Source: Candidatus Villigracilis saccharophilus (GTDB lineage Bacteria; Chloroflexota; Anaerolineae; Anaerolineales; Villigracilaceae). Taken from it: DNA of 64,000 nt. Positions within the stretch are counted from its first letter, which is position 1. Every line of letters starts with the position of its first letter. Shown here one piece after another: positions 24,862-34,035 of the stretch. The notes under the pieces are model-generated. The model saw only the letters and a list, made by a program, of their open reading frames with translations. It ran no database searches and was not told the origin of the DNA. Location of the stretch: the NCBI GenBank assembly GCA_016709305.1, contig JADJNA010000023.1, forward strand, positions 35,935-99,934, in the 5' to 3' direction. The translations under genes and the position numbers were made by a program.

Positions 24862-25947
24862 ATGGATCGTACTATATTGATCGTTGACGATCATCGGGAT
24901 ATTTTACGTTTGCTCCATTCTGCACTGGATACGCTCAAGCTTAAGAAAATAAAAATCTATGAAGCCCCATCCGGCGAAGAAGCCTTGCTTGAATCCACGC
25001 GCAATAAGATCGATTTATTGATCACAGATTACAAACTGCCGGGCTTCAGCGGCATGGACCTGATGCACAAGATCCGTGTGCGTCATCCGGACGTACAGAT
25101 CATCTTTATCACCGGCGTTGCCGATCGGAATGTGCGTGAAGAGATGCTTAATGCCGGGGTCTCGGCAGTATTTGACAAGCCCATTCCCTTAAGCGATTTT
25201 TTGGATGCGGTTGAACGCAGTCTTGGGCTTGTGCAAACGATCTTTCCCTCTGAAGGAAAAGATAAAAAAATAGAAGAGCGTCACGCCGTACTTTCAGACC
25301 TGCTTGCCAATTTTAGGCAGGATATCAAGGCCGAGGCTGTCTTCCTTCTCAATGACCGTGGTCTCGTCCAGGTGCGCGCCGGTAAATTGCATGATGGCAG
25401 CATGGAAGTTTCGCTCATTTCCACCCTGATGGCGATCCATGGGGCGAGCCTGAAAGTTGCCCGTCATAATCATCAGGACACGATCGACTCGTATCATGTC
25501 TTTTCCGGCGGCGATCACGACCTGCTTTTTATCCCGGTTACTCCGCTGTATGCCTTGCTGGTGGCTGGCAATAAACTTGCCACTGCGGAACGAATTCTCG
25601 AGAGCGTCAGCGCTTTACTGGCGCTGCGCAAGCAGATGGAGCGTTCCCTTAAGTCGATGGGTGTGACTGGGGAACTCCATCTTTCACATGTGGATGTAAA
25701 ACCCGCCCCATTGTCTGCGCCCGAGCCTGATCCCGTTCCTGTTCAAGTGCAAGAATCGCCGGTTGATGCCGTTCCTTCGCCGGAAATGGAGGCGCTTCTG
25801 AAGAATGCACCTGCAAACACGACATCCGACGATACTGACGATTTCTGGAATCAGGCTGTTGAAAAACTTGTTAATAAACCGGTTAATTCTGATGTCATGT
25901 CAATGGAAGAGGCACGCAAGCTCGGACTTATTCCGGATGGAAATTAA
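24862..25947 (+). CDS. Response regulator with REC domain and GAF-like output region
   Basis: 361 residues. The REC domain (1-125) has the acidic pair in LIVDDH, the phospho-acceptor Asp in LLITDYKLPGFSG, the switch Thr in IFITG and the conserved Lys in VFDKPIP. Residues about 140-265 have alternating strands and helices (AVFLLNDRGLVQVRAGK) that may form a GAF-like sensor; this is a weak inference. The tail is Pro/Ala rich and probably unstructured. There is no DNA-binding domain and no adjacent kinase, so it probably acts by protein contact. Confidence 0.88.
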   Translation: MDRTILIVDDHRDILRLLHSALDTLKLKKIKIYEAPSGEEALLESTRNKIDLLITDYKLPGFSGMDLMHKIRVRHPDVQIIFITGVADRNVREEMLNAGVSAVFDKPIPLSDFLDAVERSLGLVQTIFPSEGKDKKIEERHAVLSDLLANFRQDIKAEAVFLLNDRGLVQVRAGKLHDGSMEVSLISTLMAIHGASLKVARHNHQDTIDSYHVFSGGDHDLLFIPVTPLYALLVAGNKLATAERILESVSALLALRKQMERSLKSMGVTGELHLSHVDVKPAPLSAPEPDPVPVQVQESPVDAVPSPEMEALLKNAPANTTSDDTDDFWNQAVEKLVNKPVNSDVMSMEEARKLGLIPDGN

Positions 25948-25974
25948 AAAGTTGTGATACAATTTTGCGCGCAC

Positions 25975-26045
25975 TGGGGTATGGTGCAACGGCAGCACAC
26001 CAGCCTTTGGAGCTGTGGATCTTGGTTCGAATCCAGGTACCCCAG
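25975..26045 (+). tRNA. tRNA-Gln (TTG)
   Basis: A 71-nt cloverleaf has acceptor TGGGGTA/TACCCCA including the U1-A72 pair typical of tRNA-Gln, anticodon loop CTTTGGA (TTG) and T arm CTTGG-TTCGAAT-CCAGG. Discriminator is G; CCA is not encoded. Confidence 0.93.
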
Positions 26046-26078
26046 CCTGACAAACCCGTCCAAGCGGGAATTCTTTTC

Positions 26079-26120
26079 AAAACAGGATTTATACGGATCA
26101 GCCCGTGTAGATCCTGTTTT
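26079..26120 (+). terminator. Hairpin between tRNA-Gln and glmU
   Basis: An 18-bp stem with two G-U pairs (26079-26096 with 26103-26120) closes over ATCAGC and ends in TTTT. It probably ends the tRNA transcript, and glmU begins 15 bp later. Confidence 0.7.
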
Positions 26121-26135
26121 GGTTGAGGTGATATC

Positions 26136-27497
26136 ATGAGAGTAACAGCCATCCTGCTCGCGGCCGGACAGGGCACACGTATGAAATCGTACTTGCCGAA
26201 GGTTTTGCATCCTGTCGCAGGCAAGCCCATGATCTGGCATGCGTTGGAATCGATCAAACAATCCACGACCGAGAAACCGGTTGTAGTGGTCGGTCACGGC
26301 GCGGATGAAGTAATAAAATACCTGGGAGATTCCGCGCGGGCGGTTTTGCAGGAACCGCAATTGGGGACTGGACACGCCGTCATGCAAGCCGAGGCTTTGT
26401 TGAAAGGTATAACGGACCTGGTGGTTGTCTGTTACAGTGATATGCCCTTGCTGCGCGGTGCGACTTTACAAAAACTGGTTGAAACACAAAAGAATAACAA
26501 GGGGCCAATCTCGATGCTGACCGTTCACGCCGACAATCCGCGCGGATTTGGCCGCGTCATCCGCAATGATGATGGAACTGTGTCGTCCATCGTGGAAGAA
26601 TATGTTGCCACGGCGGACCAGTTACAGGTCAAGGAATTGAACGTGGGCGGGTATTGTTTCGATGCGGACTGGTTGTGGGATGCGCTGAGCCGCATCCCAA
26701 AGAATTCGAAAAAAGGTGAATATTATCTGACCGATACTGTCGAGCTCGCTGCCAAAGACGGCTTGACCGTTCAAGCCACCGTGATGGATGATCTTGAAGA
26801 GACGATCGGGGTGAATACGCGCGTACATCTTTCGGAGTGCGAAACGGCGATGCGCAGGCGCATTAATCACGAGCATATGTTGAATGGTGTCACGATGGTT
26901 GATCCTGCCTCCGTCTATATTGATATTGGTGTGACGATCGGAGTGGATACGGTCATCATGCCGAATACATACATTCATGGAAAGACAGAGATCGGGGAAT
27001 GCAATGTGGTCGGCCCGAATTCCATCGTTCGCAATTCAAAGATCGGAAATCGCTGCAAGGTGCTGGCTTCCGAATTGGAAAGCGCGGTTCTGGAGGATGA
27101 TGTGGATATGGGACCTTTCGCGCGCTTGAGAAAGGGCGCGCATTTAGGTACCCATGTTCATATGGGTAACTTTGGCGAAGTGAAAGATTCATATCTTGCC
27201 GACGGCGTGAAGATGGGACATTTTTCCTATATCGGCAACGCGCAGATCGGCTCGAATACCAACATCGGCGCGGGGACGATCACATGTAATTATGACGGCG
27301 AGAAAAAACATGCCACCGAGATCGGCGAGGATGTTTTCATTGGCTCAGATACCATGCTTGTCGCGCCGCTTAAGATCGGGAACGGCGCGCGCACAGGCGC
27401 CGGCGCGATCGTGACAAAGAACGTGGCGGAGGATACCCTGGTGGTGGGTATGCCCGCGCGCCCGATCAAAAAATTGGAAAGAAAAGTGAAGAAGTAG
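26136..27497 (+). CDS. glmU: Bifunctional UDP-GlcNAc pyrophosphorylase / GlcN-1-P acetyltransferase
   Basis: 453 residues. The N-terminal Rossmann-like uridyltransferase has LLAAGQGTRMKSYLPKVLHP at 7-26, QLGTGHAV and YSDMPLL. From about 255 there are left-handed beta-helix hexapeptide repeats. The acetyltransferase active site lies in GNFGEVKDS and GHFSYIGNAQIGSNTNIGAG. The enzyme makes UDP-GlcNAc for peptidoglycan and glycolipids in the cytoplasm. It is full length, with GAGGTG before the start. cdd follows 23 bp later and then recO. Confidence 0.97.
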   Translation: MRVTAILLAAGQGTRMKSYLPKVLHPVAGKPMIWHALESIKQSTTEKPVVVVGHGADEVIKYLGDSARAVLQEPQLGTGHAVMQAEALLKGITDLVVVCYSDMPLLRGATLQKLVETQKNNKGPISMLTVHADNPRGFGRVIRNDDGTVSSIVEEYVATADQLQVKELNVGGYCFDADWLWDALSRIPKNSKKGEYYLTDTVELAAKDGLTVQATVMDDLEETIGVNTRVHLSECETAMRRRINHEHMLNGVTMVDPASVYIDIGVTIGVDTVIMPNTYIHGKTEIGECNVVGPNSIVRNSKIGNRCKVLASELESAVLEDDVDMGPFARLRKGAHLGTHVHMGNFGEVKDSYLADGVKMGHFSYIGNAQIGSNTNIGAGTITCNYDGEKKHATEIGEDVFIGSDTMLVAPLKIGNGARTGAGAIVTKNVAEDTLVVGMPARPIKKLERKVKK

Positions 27498-27520
27498 AAT
27501 AAACCAGAGGATTCTATCTT

Positions 27521-27925
27521 ATGAAACTTACGAACGATGAACGCCGGTCCATGATCGACCTTGCCAATCAGGCACGCAAACACGCCTATGTGCCATATTC
27601 CAAATACCCAGTTGGAGCGGCAATACGAACAAAGAGCGGACGGTTATTTACAGGCGTGAATGTTGAGAATGCCGCCTATCCACAAACCATGTGCGCTGAA
27701 CGTGTCGCGATCTTCAAAGCTGTCTCTGAAGGCGAGTCTGAATTTGACGTGATCGCGGTTGTCACGAACAACGGCGGCTCTCCCTGCGGTGGATGCAGGC
27801 AGGTCATGGCTGAATTCGGGCTGGACACGATCGTCTTGATCGCAGATGGAAATGGGGAATTGAAAAAGGAAATGACGGTAGCCGAAATATTGCCCGAGGC
27901 ATTTACGCCGAAACATTTGCTGTGA
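27521..27925 (+). CDS. cdd: Cytidine deaminase
   Basis: 134 residues, the size of the tetrameric T-CDA class. Substrate and zinc motifs are visible: NVENAAYPQTMCAERVAIF holds the first Cys and catalytic Glu, and PCGGCRQ the other two zinc cysteines. It deaminates cytidine and deoxycytidine in pyrimidine salvage. AGAGGA precedes the ATG. It lies in the glmU-cdd-recO run, with no functional link implied. Confidence 0.95.
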   Translation: MKLTNDERRSMIDLANQARKHAYVPYSKYPVGAAIRTKSGRLFTGVNVENAAYPQTMCAERVAIFKAVSEGESEFDVIAVVTNNGGSPCGGCRQVMAEFGLDTIVLIADGNGELKKEMTVAEILPEAFTPKHLL

Positions 27926-28000
27926 GAGCAGGTAAAAACGCAGGCAGGGAAACAAGCACACATCTTTGTCCGCTTGTTCATCCGCCTGCTTTTGTACGTG

Positions 28001-28006
28001 TATACT
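28001..28006 (+). promoter_or_regulatory. -10 box directly before recO
   Basis: TATACT lies 7 nt before the recO ATG, so the transcript would begin at or next to the start codon and lack a leader. Confidence 0.55.
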
Positions 28007-28013
28007 TCATCCC

Positions 28014-28772
28014 ATGACCGAACCCCGCTCTTTCCGCGTTTCTGCTGTTGTGCTTCGCCATAAAGATTGGGGTGAAGCCGACCAGCTGCTTACCATCTAT
28101 ACGCGCGAACTGGGAAAGGTGCGCGCCGTTGCCAAAGGTGCGCGCAAGATCACTTCACGTAAGGCGGGACATTTACAGCCGTTCACCCATGTGACTTTAC
28201 AACTCGCGCGTGGACGTGACCTGCTGATCGTGACGCAGGCTGAAACTGTCAATGCCTTTTTAGCCATTGGCGCAGACTTGATGAAGACGGGCTACGCTTC
28301 CTACGTGATCGAGTTGTTGGATCGTTTCACTTATGACGATGATGGCGGACATCCTTCAACGTTCAAACTGCTTGTTGAAACACTCGACCGTCTCGAAAAA
28401 GAATCCGATGCCTGGGTGGCGGTCCGCTACTATGAAATGAGATTGTTGGATTACGTTGGCTTTCGTCCGCAGTTGTTTGAGTGCGCCAATTGCGGGCGCG
28501 AGATCCTGCCTGAAGATCAGTTCTTCTCGTTCAGCGCGGGCGGCGTGATCTGTCCGCGCTGCGGGGCGGGACTGCTGAATATTAATAAAATTTCCATCGA
28601 AACGCTGAAATATTTGCGTCACTTCCAGCGCTCCACGTATCGCGATGCCTCCCGCGCCAATCCGGGTTCTGAAGTCAAGAAGGAGGCGGAAATCTTGATG
28701 CAGGGATATTTCACTTATTTGCTGGAACGCGAGTTGAACACGCCGGGCTTTATCAAGCGCGTTAAGTCCTGA
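28014..28772 (+). CDS. recO: DNA repair protein RecO
   Basis: 252 residues from ATG 28014. The in-frame extension upstream to 27966 is Cys-rich and unlike RecO, so it is rejected. The N-terminal OB fold is RVSAVVLRHKDWGEADQLLTIYTRELGK, followed by the helical domain. The zinc finger has CANC and CPRC at about 155-180. RecO helps RecR load RecA onto SSB-coated DNA. Its end overlaps the convergent flavoprotein gene by about 10 bp. Confidence 0.94.
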   Translation: MTEPRSFRVSAVVLRHKDWGEADQLLTIYTRELGKVRAVAKGARKITSRKAGHLQPFTHVTLQLARGRDLLIVTQAETVNAFLAIGADLMKTGYASYVIELLDRFTYDDDGGHPSTFKLLVETLDRLEKESDAWVAVRYYEMRLLDYVGFRPQLFECANCGREILPEDQFFSFSAGGVICPRCGAGLLNINKISIETLKYLRHFQRSTYRDASRANPGSEVKKEAEILMQGYFTYLLERELNTPGFIKRVKS

Positions 28773-29957
28773 TCCGTTTTCCCCAATTTAATACAAAAAC
28801 CCATGCGACAAGAATAACGATCGGTTTTAAGAACCGCCATAATAGGATCTGGAACCAGCGCCACTTAAGCGGATAAATGATCTGCGTAATGACCCAGCGC
28901 GCGAGTAATGTTTGACCCAGCCCGCTCCATACGAGCCGACGCTTGTATCCGCTAAATGAAAATTCAGCGCGCCGAATCGACGTGTTGATCTCCTGCGCCG
29001 CGATCGCGCCATATCCCAACGCCATGCTGATGCCTTCACCGAAGATCGGGTCTGCTCCCACGGCGTCACCAACCAGCAATACGCGTGGAACTGAAATAGG
29101 ATTGAACGGGTCATACCAGCGGATGGGATGTCCCTTGAGCTCATGATCATCGAGGTTGAATCCATGCCGTGCCATTTCATCGGCTAAAGGTTTCTTAAGC
29201 GGCGGACGTTCCTGGCCTGCAAGCAGGTTCGTATCATAGATTCCCCAACAGCGCATTGGCTCGCCGTTGATTTGCGTAGGAAAGTCCCATACATAACCCG
29301 CGATATTATCTGGCACAGGAAAGAAATCAAAGTAGGCCTGGTCTTGTTCGAGTGCATGTCGTTGCAAGGCCGTTCTTAATACCCAAGATCGCCTCGTTTG
29401 TCGTAATGATGGGGTAGTTCTGGAGCAATCACTTCCAACACCCGCGCCGTATAAACTGGCGTGTTTGGCAACACAATTCTTCTTGTAATCCCATTTGACC
29501 CATCCGCGCCGACAACGATCTGTGCGCGGAAATTTCCCTGGTCGGTCTCAACGGTTACGCCATCTTTGTCAGGGATAATATTTTTTACAGTAACGCCTTC
29601 TCGAATTTCGATCCCTGCTTCACGAGTTTTCTTTGCCAGCCAGTGGTCGAACTCGTTACGGCGGATCACGCGGATGGTGTGACTCTTTGGCACGCTGATC
29701 TTGATGCCCCTGCCCTCAAATTCAAAATGCGCCGCGGATGCATCCACATGCGGGACTTCGCTGACATCCAGTCCGAGCCGCTGTAAAATAATTTCTGCAT
29801 CTGCGACAAGCCCGCCTGCGCACAGTTTTGGGCGCGGATAATGCATCTTTTCCAGGATCAGGATTCGGTGAGACAGATGCGGGGCGATTTTTATCAAATG
29901 TAATGCGGAGGAAAGTCCGCTTGGTCCGCCGCCGATGATCAGGATGTCTTTTTCCAT
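28762..29957 (-). pseudogene. Geranylgeranyl-reductase-family FAD oxidoreductase, frameshifted
   Basis: The first frame (29957 to 29376) has the FAD-binding GGGPSGLSSALHLIK, the CAGGL motif of geranylgeranyl reductases and VGADGSNG. It stops after PHHYDKRGDLGY. The other frame picks up near 29375 with QDQAYFDFFPVPDNIAGYVW, VLLVGDAVGADPIFGEGI and a hydrophobic C terminus, ending at 28762. One indel near 29370-29385 accounts for the break. The family reduces isoprenoid double bonds in membrane lipids or quinones. It may be functional in the organism if the shift is a read error. Confidence 0.85.
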
Positions 29958-29991
29958 TCCCTAATTTTCCCACAAGAGCATTTTAAATCTC

Positions 29992-30043
29992 TGTCATTGC
30001 GAGCCTTAAGTGCGTCTGCCCGCCAAGGACAGCGGCTTGAGCA
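29992..30043. repeat. Dispersed intergenic repeat
   Basis: TGTCATTGCGAG (29992-30003) followed by GCGTCTGCCCGCC and AGCGGCTTGAGCA. The second part matches the block between nuoB and nuoC (GCGTCTCGCCGCC, GGCGGCTGGAGCA), and the first part matches 4146-4157. Confidence 0.6.
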
Positions 30044-30047
30044 TTAA

Positions 30048-31337
30048 TCAATCTGCCGCGGCTGGAGTTGTGACTGCGCTGATGTTCCCTTTCCAGAAGA
30101 ATGCCCAATACATAACCACCGAGATCGTGTATAGAATGATCGTCCCAATGAACGGCGGACCAAATCCATAGCGCACTTGCAGCCAGCCGCTGATGGTGGG
30201 ACTGAATGCCCAGCCGAAATTCCACGCCATGCTTGTCAGGCTTGCGACAGTGGCGCGTGCGGATGGTTCAACGTGTTCCATGATAAAAGTTTGATAGACG
30301 GGTGAACTCATATTCATTAATGAGAGGCGGATGTAATAACTCGCAGCGCCGACCCAGACGATGGGGGAGAAGCCAAGCAGGATCAAGAATGGGATCGAAA
30401 GCGCCTGCGTAATCACCACCAGTTGGATCTTGCCTGTGCGTTCGGCAAGCGGCGGCGCGATCAACAGGCCGATGCCCATTGCCAGTGATCCCCATGCGAA
30501 CAATGTGCCGATGACCGTATCTGGTTGATTATGAACAACGCGAAAGAAGACGTTCATGAAGGGCATGATCAACCCTGCCCCGAGTGAGGTGAGAAGCATG
30601 GGCAGAATTAACTTGGTCAGCAGCAGGGGATTTTTTGCCGCGTATTGAAATGGGGCGAACACCGCACGTTGACTCTTCTCGAGTTTTGGTGAAGTAAGCG
30701 ACAGCAGCGGGATGATCGCAATCGCCGCGCCAATGCCGATGATGAATATGGAATTGCCATAGGCCGTGCTGCTGGTGGCGGTCACATTTTGGGCGTTACC
30801 CATCCATGTCGGGAGATATCCGCCGATCCAGTTGCCGACAGATGCCATGGTCATCTGCAGGCCCTGTCCGAAACTGAAAAGATAGGTGCGTTCTTTTTCG
30901 TCGCTGTTCTCCATCAAAAATGGTGACATTGTTACGCCAGCCAAACTTTGCGCGAGGCCGGAAACAATGTTCATGGCGTAGAACATTTCTTCCGAAGGCC
31001 AGATCGCCATTGCCAGAATCGAGAAGCTCAACAGCCCGCCGGAAATGATCAACGAACCTTTGCGCCCGATCATGTCTGCAAGGTAGCCCAGTGGAAGAGC
31101 GGCCAGTAAAGCGACGAAACTGCTGGTTGTGATCAGGTTGCCGAGCATGGCTTCATTGAAGCCGAGACTGAGCACAAAAAAATTGAACAACAAACGAAAG
31201 ACGCCCATCACGCCGCCGGTGATGATGACGTTTAATAGATACATGCGCGCGTTCGGTTTGAAGGCGCGTATGTGCATCCCATATTCATTGACCAGATGCA
31301 ATGGGTTGAAGTTCATTTTGGGTCTTTGATTATTCAT
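30048..31337 (-). CDS. Major facilitator superfamily transporter
   Basis: 429 residues with about 12 hydrophobic segments. The MFS loop 2-3 motif appears as GYLADMIGRKGSL near residues 79-91, and the second half has a matching PPLAERTGKIQLV. It is probably a drug or metabolite exporter, because its operon begins with an ArsR-type regulator and palindromic operators. No substrate-specific feature is visible. The last gene of the operon 32705-30048; the gap to the regulator is 9 bp. Confidence 0.9.
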   Translation of the reverse strand: MNNQRPKMNFNPLHLVNEYGMHIRAFKPNARMYLLNVIITGGVMGVFRLLFNFFVLSLGFNEAMLGNLITTSSFVALLAALPLGYLADMIGRKGSLIISGGLLSFSILAMAIWPSEEMFYAMNIVSGLAQSLAGVTMSPFLMENSDEKERTYLFSFGQGLQMTMASVGNWIGGYLPTWMGNAQNVTATSSTAYGNSIFIIGIGAAIAIIPLLSLTSPKLEKSQRAVFAPFQYAAKNPLLLTKLILPMLLTSLGAGLIMPFMNVFFRVVHNQPDTVIGTLFAWGSLAMGIGLLIAPPLAERTGKIQLVVITQALSIPFLILLGFSPIVWVGAASYYIRLSLMNMSSPVYQTFIMEHVEPSARATVASLTSMAWNFGWAFSPTISGWLQVRYGFGPPFIGTIILYTISVVMYWAFFWKGNISAVTTPAAAD

Positions 31338-31346
31338 TCCTGATCG

Positions 31347-32456
31347 TTATTCCCGGGTTGGATCGTTTTGTAGAAAGGACGTCAGATTCTCGAATGCGCC
31401 TTCAAGCGCCTGCTTGCGGATCGCGTATCGTTTTTCTTCATGTTCAAGTGAAAGTTCGACGAGACTTGCAAGGCGTAACTCGCTCAGATGGTGAGTCACT
31501 GTTGGCGGGCGCAATTGCAATCGGCGGGCAAGCTCTGTGGGCGTGAGGCTTTCGCGTGAAAGATAGAAGAGGATCTTCAATCGTGTCGGGTCTGCCAATG
31601 CTTTGAGAGAACGCACCAGACCATCAGGGACCGTTTCGCCGGGGATGACTGACATATTCACAGGCCGCGCACCGAACACGATCAGCTGGGTGTCTGCATC
31701 CAGTTTTTCGAACAAAATCAGCGGCGTCGTCCAGAAGGCGGGGGCGAACACCAGTCTGGAGGCGTGGAATTCCTCTCCCAATTGAACACCTTGTGAAAGT
31801 TCCATGAACAATTCCTGGACTGACAGGCGGGTTGAAAGATCCTTTGCGTGATCCAGACCGGCCTGAAGGGCAGGTCTTATCCGTTTTTCTTCCTCTTCAA
31901 AAAACGCCTGATAGTAGGATTGCAACGCGGAGAGAAAGCCGTCCCCCAATTCATCGGGGCGGCTCCACCAATCGAGAGCGCGTTCCAGAGAGTCTCTCTT
32001 TAATGACCTGCCTGGTTTTTTGCCAAAGACCTTCATAAAAAAATCGGCATCTTGAAGAGTCCATTTGCGGCTGTCGGCGATCCTTAACAGTGTTTCGTTG
32101 AACTGTTTATGCTTTGCCGACATTTCTGTTCCATCATCTTCACATGGCTTGTCAACTTCTTGAAGTTTGATCATTCTCTGTGAGGAGGGAATCTGTTTCA
32201 ATGCCCAAAGCGCGGTAATGGCGTCTTTGGGCATTGGCAGGTTGCTGATCCAGGACATCGGCACGCCGGTCAGCGAGTACACATCCTCCAGTAATTTTCG
32301 CTCCGCTGCGGGAATGCGCGAGCGTACACCGGCCGCCCACGAAGCGCGAATTCCAAACTGATCCGGATTGTGCAGGACGTGCAGGCTGATGAATAATTCG
32401 TAAGCGGTGCCGAAGTCCCATTGGATGGTGGGGGAGAAGTTGGCTTCGTTGGTCAT
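31347..32456 (-). CDS. ArsR-type transcriptional regulator with large N-terminal domain
   Basis: 369 residues. The C-terminal 85 residues are a winged helix of the ArsR type: LKALADPTRLKILFYLSRESLTP, then recognition helix PPTVTHHLSELRLASLVEL. The first 280 residues are helical and unlike metal-binding ArsR proteins; no paired Cys metal site is present. The N-terminal part may sense a ligand. It lies between a 75-aa gene and an MFS gene and probably represses them through the palindromes at 32753-32785. Confidence 0.88.
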   Translation of the reverse strand: MTNEANFSPTIQWDFGTAYELFISLHVLHNPDQFGIRASWAAGVRSRIPAAERKLLEDVYSLTGVPMSWISNLPMPKDAITALWALKQIPSSQRMIKLQEVDKPCEDDGTEMSAKHKQFNETLLRIADSRKWTLQDADFFMKVFGKKPGRSLKRDSLERALDWWSRPDELGDGFLSALQSYYQAFFEEEEKRIRPALQAGLDHAKDLSTRLSVQELFMELSQGVQLGEEFHASRLVFAPAFWTTPLILFEKLDADTQLIVFGARPVNMSVIPGETVPDGLVRSLKALADPTRLKILFYLSRESLTPTELARRLQLRPPTVTHHLSELRLASLVELSLEHEEKRYAIRKQALEGAFENLTSFLQNDPTRE

Positions 32457-32477
32457 GGCTTCCTGATTAGATCCCTG

Positions 32478-32705
32478 TTATTTCTTCTTTAATTTTTTGC
32501 CGATCGAAATCAACATCTGGCCGGTGTTGCGGTCAATGTGGTCGTTGAAAGGCGGGATGTTTACGAACATTTTTCCGATCGTTTCGAGGATCTGCCCAGT
32601 CTCATGCGTGAACAGTTCACGCACATTTCCAGGGTGAGTATCCATAGGGTCTGACAGATCTGAATCAGCCGTTGATCTTTGCTTCTCGATAAAATTGTTG
32701 ATCAT
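32478..32705 (-). CDS. Small conserved-looking protein of unknown function, 75 aa
   Basis: A short hydrophilic protein with an internal near-repeat (HETGQILETIGKMFVNIPPF and NTGQMLISIGKKL) and a Lys-rich end. AAAGGAG lies 7 nt before the ATG, so translation is well supported. It is the first gene behind the operator and is followed 21 bp later by the ArsR-type regulator. No known domain is recognised. It may be a small partner of the regulator. Confidence 0.7.
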   Translation of the reverse strand: MINNFIEKQRSTADSDLSDPMDTHPGNVRELFTHETGQILETIGKMFVNIPPFNDHIDRNTGQMLISIGKKLKKK

Positions 32706-32752
32706 GGCGAACTCCTTTCACTTATAAAGACAAGCTTAGGCATTTGACTATG

Positions 32753-32785
32753 TTAGACATATGTCTAATTAGATATTAGTCTAAT
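32753..32785. promoter_or_regulatory. Two overlapping palindromic operators
   Basis: TTAGACATATGTCTAA (32753-32768) is a perfect 16-bp palindrome. It abuts ATTAGATATTAGTCTAAT (32768-32785), whose outer six bases are complementary. Both use a TTAGAC/TTAGAT half-site. They lie 48 bp upstream of the 75-aa gene, a typical position for ArsR-family autoregulation. Confidence 0.75.
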
Positions 32786-32960
32786 AAAATCGGTTTGTCA
32801 ATAGGAAAATGAGATTCCCGCTTCATTTCTGACCTTTTGCCTAGTCTGGTCAAGGAGAATACTGGTCCCCGCTTTGTTATGCACTAGAAGTGGCGCTATC
32901 CTTTTACGAATCTATGCGCTGGGAATTTGGCTTTAAACAAATGTTCTAACAATACCTATC

Positions 32961-33389
32961 ATGTTTCTTCTACCCCGCCGTCTTCGAGCATTGTTGGAAA
33001 AGAATAAGGGAGATGATGAATCGCGGATATTTTTACAGGATGAGCAGATCATTACGCTTGTAAAAAAGGTTGCTAAACAGCAGGGTCGTTCAGAGGAAGA
33101 AGTTATCACTGACTTTACCAAAGCCGGCTGGAACCAATTGCAGCACATAACCGAATTGGAGGAACGGTGGGATTCTTTATCCCACCGTGAACAGCAGGTC
33201 GTTGCATTGATCTGCCTCGGCCACAGGAATTATCAAATCGCTGAAATATTGGTCAAAGCGCCGGAAACTGTGAAGACCCATTTACAAAATATATTTGACA
33301 AGTTCAATTTACGCAGCAGCAGGGAACTTCGCCTTGCGCTACGGGACTGGAATTTCGCAGAGTGGTGGGAGCAAGATCGGCAGGCGTAG
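32961..33389 (+). CDS. LuxR-type helix-turn-helix protein
   Basis: 142 residues with a C-terminal LuxR/FixJ DNA-binding domain (about 72-132): LSHREQQVVALICLGHRNYQ, then APETVKTHLQNIFDKFNL. The first 70 residues are charged and helical and do not form a REC domain, so no phosphorylation input is visible. It may regulate the TIR-SUMF1 pair that follows. No RBS is evident before the ATG. Confidence 0.82.
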   Translation: MFLLPRRLRALLEKNKGDDESRIFLQDEQIITLVKKVAKQQGRSEEEVITDFTKAGWNQLQHITELEERWDSLSHREQQVVALICLGHRNYQIAEILVKAPETVKTHLQNIFDKFNLRSSRELRLALRDWNFAEWWEQDRQA

Positions 33390-33420
33390 GACTCTCATTC
33401 GGTCTCCTGCCCATATTTGG

Positions 33421-33437
33421 GTCAACCATTGGTTGAC
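33421..33437. promoter_or_regulatory. Palindrome upstream of the TIR gene
   Basis: GTCAACCA and TGGTTGAC flank a central T, giving perfect 8-bp arms. The length and spacing suit a LuxR-type dimer site, and the site lies between the LuxR-type gene and the TIR gene. Its role is inferred only. Confidence 0.4.
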
Positions 33438-33440
33438 TGC

Positions 33441-33465
33441 AACAATCCCCCGTGAGGGGATTGTT
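33441..33465 (+). terminator. Terminator after the LuxR-type gene
   Basis: AACAATCCCC (33441-33450) pairs with GGGGATTGTT (33456-33465) around CGTGA. A weak T-rich tail follows. Confidence 0.6.
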
Positions 33466-33537
33466 CCTTAAGTCCATTTGAGCTATTTTGTGAAAGCGGC
33501 TTATCGTTAGATGATCACACTGTTTGAGGATTTATAA

Positions 33538-34035
33538 ATGAAAATATTGAAACGAGCGCTCAAGGTATTTCTTATTCATACCCATCGTGACAGGAAAGCT
33601 GTCCACGATCTTTACTCCTGTCTTTTAGAAGATGAGATAAGCCCATGGCTGGATTCAGAAAGGTTGCTGCCCGGCCAGGATTGGAGATATGAGATCCGCA
33701 GGTCAATTCTCATGAGTGATATCGCCATTGTGTGTTTGTCCAGAAGGTTTATTCGGCATCACGGATATTGTCAGGAGGAATTGAAGATCGCTCTGCAAAA
33801 GGCGAAATTGCTATCAGATGGCGAGGTCTTCATTATCCCTGTGCGGTTGGAAGAATGTGATGTGCCTGAAGCCTTGCTCCGCTGGCATCGTGTGGATTTG
33901 TTTTCTACGGATGGTTACACAAAACTTTTTCGTTCACTAAGAGCCCAGGTTGAAGTGGATAAAAAAATGATCCCCATATCCCAATTCAAAGCACTGTATA
34001 ATTTCAAGACGTTAATTCCGAGGATGGTGATATGA
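33538..34035 (+). CDS. TIR domain protein
   Basis: 165 residues. Residues 8-140 form a TIR domain: KVFLIHTHRDRKAVHDLY, then PWLDSERLLPGQDW, then SDIAIVCLSRRFI and YCQEELKIAL. Glu80/Glu81 lie where bacterial NADase TIRs have their catalytic Glu. No separate sensor domain is attached. Its stop overlaps the start of the SUMF1-fold gene by 4 nt (ATGA), so the proteins are made together. This could be a signalling or NAD-consuming module; a direct defence role is not shown. Confidence 0.88.
   Translation: MKILKRALKVFLIHTHRDRKAVHDLYSCLLEDEISPWLDSERLLPGQDWRYEIRRSILMSDIAIVCLSRRFIRHHGYCQEELKIALQKAKLLSDGEVFIIPVRLEECDVPEALLRWHRVDLFSTDGYTKLFRSLRAQVEVDKKMIPISQFKALYNFKTLIPRMVI

Noticed and set aside
28943..29146. 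Plus-strand ORF inside the flavoprotein gene
   Set aside because: Shadow of the minus-strand gene with no features of its own.
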